64,000 nucleotides of DNA, taken from UBA4744 sp963707435 (GTDB taxonomy: Bacteria; Actinomycetota; Acidimicrobiia; Spongiisociales; UBA4744). The notes below the pieces were generated by a model. The model was given only the letters and a program-made list of their open reading frames with translations, searched no databases and was not told the origin of the DNA. Shown here one piece after another: positions 61,348 through 64,000 of the stretch; within the stretch, counting starts at the first letter, position 1, and every line of letters begins with the position of its first letter. Position numbers and translations under genes: made by a program. The stretch covers positions 315,631-379,630 of the forward strand of contig CAVPPF010000006.1 of NCBI GenBank assembly GCA_963707435.1. Reading direction: 5' to 3'.

Positions 61348-62705
61348 TCAGCCGTCGATCTTCAGGACGTACCCGCCGGGACCGTACAGACTGTCGACGA
61401 CGACCAGCAAGTACGTGGCGTCCTGCTCCGCTGTGAACGTCAGTTCGGCATCGGTGCCGAAGAGTCCGCCCCCCGAATCGGCGTCGCCGGCCAGGCTGTC
61501 GAGGGCGTTGTCGGGAAGGTCGATGATGATCTCGGGGTCCATCAACACGGCACTCGCCAGCACGGTGATCGTGTCCCCGGCGGCCAGGTTGATCAGGTAA
61601 TGGTCGAGGTCGCCCGGGTAGTCGGCGTACCCGGAAATCGTTTCTCCGGCCTCGACCGTCTTGCCGTCGTCCGGGATCGATCAACCGGCGCATGGGGAAG
61701 TTGCTCTCGAGGGTGACCTCGATCGGTTGAGCCTCGAACGATCGCACCGTCAGGAAGTACGGTCCGTCGAACAGAGCCTCGAACGTCAGCGTTTCCGACC
61801 CGGTTTCGCCCTCGTCGACTTCGGCTTCGATGTAGGCGTCGGAGGCGATCAGGGTCAGGGTCACGTCCCCGGCGCTGGTGCCTTCGATTTCCAGCTCGTC
61901 GCCCTCTTCGAGATCGACGATCCAGGTCTTCTCGTCCCAGAAGTGCTCGATGGTTTCGGTGAACGTCAGGCCGGCCGGTTCGGCCGGGTACGTCCGGTGG
62001 GGGATACCGTCGACGTCGACCCCGGCCAGCATGTCGTTCAGGCGTCTCAGGACGTCATCGGCGGCGGTGGCCAGACCGAATCCCTCCGAGCCGAGCCCGG
62101 AGATCCCGACCACTTCGCCGTTGTTGGCGACGAGGGCTCCGCCGCTCTGGCCGCCGGCGATGACGGCGTCCGTTTGCAGGAACTCGAGCTCCAGCGCCGC
62201 GATGGTGCGCACCCGCGACAGGATCCCACGGGTCAGGGTCGGTTGGGGGAACCTCTCGACCTCGCCGGGATACCCGATGAGGAACAGTTCCGTCCCGACC
62301 GCCATCCCGCCGGGATCGCCGAACACCACCGGTGCGGGCAGGCCGGCGACGCCGCTGAGATCGATGATGGCCAGGTCGGCGATCTCATCGAAATGGATGA
62401 CCGGGGCGGCGAGGATCTCGGTCCCGTCGGGGAACACCACCCGGGCTTCGTCGTAGGGCCAGACGACGTGGGCGTTGGTCACCAGATGGGACTCGTCGAA
62501 CAGCACCCCGGAACCCGACCCCAGGTCGACCTCGACGTAGGCCAGCGCCGGAGAAACGGTGCTGAACACCTCCTGGGACGTGCAGTGCGGTCCGGACGGT
62601 GGTCGTGGTGGTCGTCTCGGGGACACTCGTGGTAGTCGTCGTTTCGGCCTGACCGCAGGCCGCCAGCATCACAGCCAGCACGGTCGCCAGGGCAGTTCTC
62701 AACAA
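61348..62705 (-). CDS. HtrA-like trypsin-family serine protease lipoprotein (two frameshifts)
   Basis: About 451 residues after removing one base near 62593 and one near 61674. TTG 62705 follows AAAGGAA. The signal ends in lipobox 'VMLAAC' with a Thr-rich linker. The trypsin-like triad is His in 'HLVTNAHVVWP', Asp in 'IADLAIIDLSG' and Ser in 'AGGQSGGALVANNG'. No PDZ domain follows; instead two beta-rich PPC-like modules end with 'ATYLLVVVDSLYGPGGYVL'. It should cleave misfolded or surface proteins outside the membrane. Confidence 0.82.
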
Positions 62706-62842
62706 GACAGTTCCTTTTTCAGAGGTGAACCCACGGTACCGGTGCAAGGCGGAACGGGCACGGATTGCACGGCTTGGCGCCTCACCACGCGGCACCAATC
62801 CCACCGGCCGGTTGGCCGCACACGCTGCAATACTGCCCGGGC

Positions 62843-64000
62843 ATGTCCTCCCTCACCGCCCGAGCACTCGTGTTCTTCACATCGGCCGCTGTTCTCGTGC
62901 TCGAAATCCTGGCCGGGCGCCTGCTCGCCCCCTACGTAGGGGTGACCCTGGAGACCTTCACGGCCATCATCGGCACGGTGCTCGCCGGCATCTCGCTGGG
63001 GGCCTGGCTCGGGGGGAGAGCCGCCGATCGACGTTCCCCGGCCGGCCTGCTGGGACCGCTGCTCATCGCCGGAGGGTTGCTGTCCCTGGCGGCCCCGACC
63101 CTCGTCGAACTGCTCGGTCCCGCCCTGCGCGGCGGCGGGCCGGTGGAGATCGTGATGCTCACTGCGCTGGCCTTCCTCCTGCCGGCGGTGGTGCTGAGTG
63201 CCGTGACCCCGGTGGTTGTCCAGTCTGCAGCTGGCCGACCTGGCCCGCACCGGGACCGTGGTCGGCCGCTTCTCGGCGGTGGGGACGGCCGGTGCCATCT
63301 TCGGCACCTTCCTTACCGGGTTCGTTCTGCTGGCGGCGTTCCCCACCCGGCCGATCGTCTTCGGGGTGGGCGCGACCCTGATTGTCTGGGGACTGGCCTT
63401 GACGCTGACACTCGGCCGCCGCGGCGGCACCGCCGCTGCCCTAGCTGTCATCGGGACGCTGCTGGGCGGGGGAGCGCTGGCCGCGGTGGAGGGACCCTGT
63501 GACACCGAAACCACCTACTACTGCGCCCGGGTGGAGGTCGACGAGCAGCGGGCCTCCGGGCGCGTGCTGTGGCTGGACACCCTGCGCCACTCGTACGTGG
63601 ATCTCGAAGATCCGACGTATCTCGAGTTCCGATACACGGGCCTCATCGCCGACGTGGTGGACACCCAGACCGACCCGGGCCCCATCGATGCCCTCTACAT
63701 CGGAGGGGGCGGCTTCACACTGCCTCGCTGGCTGGAGGCGGTGCGTCCCGGGAGCACCAGCACGGTCCTGGAGCTCGATGGTGGCCTGGTGGACATCGCC
63801 GTAGCGCGGCTGGGATTGGATCCGGACGGCCTCGAGGAGATCAGGGTCGGAGACGCCCGGCTCACCCTGGAGCTTTCCCCGACGGTGGATTCGACGTGAT
63901 CGTCGGCGACGCCTTCGGCGGTATCTCAGTTCCGTGGCATCTCACCACCCGCGAGTTTCTCGCCGAGATCAGTGGCGCGGCTGCGCCCGGATGGAATCTA
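62843..64000 (+). CDS. Fused membrane/spermidine synthase-like protein (3' truncated by window; two frameshifts)
   Basis: From ATG 62843 there are about seven membrane helices: 'VLEILAGRLLAPYVGVTLET' and 'GISLGAWLGGRAADRRSP' are typical of the fused MFS/spermidine-synthase family. The soluble part begins around 'LDTLRHSYVDLEDPTYLEFR', then 'ALYIGGGGFTLPRWLEA' and 'VLELDGGLVDIA', the SAM-like Rossmann core. One base too many at 63223-63226 and one missing in the C run at 63877-63880 break the frame. The polyamine locus at 3-12 kb makes a polyamine link tempting, but many relatives are not aminopropyltransferases. Confidence 0.82.

Overview
The window is GC-rich bacterial DNA that looks like an actinobacterium. 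The evidence is two F420-type luciferase-like monooxygenases, a DUF222/HNH (13E12-type) protein, Thr-rich linkers behind many lipoprotein signals, many GTG/TTG starts and 4-base ATGA/GTGA gene overlaps. Acidimicrobiia or a relative would fit, but I cannot fix the lineage without a search. No rRNA, tRNA, CRISPR array, prophage or insertion sequence was recognised.

Layout. (1) 1-2.8 kb: end of an F420-type monooxygenase, then a c-di-AMP (ydaO/yuaA) riboswitch directly in front of a CPA2-type cation/proton antiporter fused to two universal-stress domains. (2) 2.8-12.5 kb: Rieske protein, then a polyamine-type uptake and catabolism locus: aminobutyraldehyde-type ALDH, SDR, two divergent class III aminotransferases, and a PotD-A-B-C-like transporter. 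(3) 12.7-17.8 kb: ferredoxin, a divergent pair of secreted lipoproteins (GH5-like and FG-GAP-like), a dihydrouridine synthase, a single-RRM protein and a tiny Cys-rich ORF behind it. (4) 17.9-27.6 kb: heterodimeric ABC exporter with a TetR regulator and a perfect operator palindrome, DUF4242-adenylate cyclase fusion, lipoprotein, carotenoid/retinol-type FAD enzyme, MFS, SDR. (5) 27.8-43.3 kb: a large GntR-controlled amino-sugar locus. (6) 43.6-51.6 kb: LPxTG surface protein with near-identical Ig-like repeats, YbaK-like deacylase, second F420-type monooxygenase, lipoprotein, M28 peptidase, small Cys/His protein. (7) 51.7-64 kb: HNH protein, SnoaL-like and ATC-hydrolase-like proteins, a decay zone with hydrolase and HicB remnants beside an intact VapBC pair, PPOX protein, flavin monooxygenase with LuxR regulator, NERD protein, VOC protein, small molybdopterin-domain protein, HtrA-like protease, and the start of a fused spermidine-synthase-like membrane protein.

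The amino-sugar locus is the most coherent system. A GntR/UTRA repressor is flanked by three copies of one operator (TGTATAGACARYTKAG): before a DeoC-like aldolase, in the GntR/SIS divergent gap, and before an oxidoreductase-nagB pair. The regulon combines a CUT2 sugar ABC transporter, a ROK kinase, NagA, NagB and a UPF0309-type SIS protein with a second module of two Gfo/Idh/MocA dehydrogenases, a TIM-barrel isomerase, a FAD-dependent dehydrogenase and a phosphotriesterase-family hydrolase. This suggests import and stepwise oxidation or dehydration of an unusual N-acetylated amino sugar or its glycoside feeding into the Nag pathway.

About ten otherwise intact genes carry single-base indels whose repair restores a continuous family-typical protein. 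They are most frequent after 59 kb. I read most of these as sequence or assembly errors rather than true pseudogenes.
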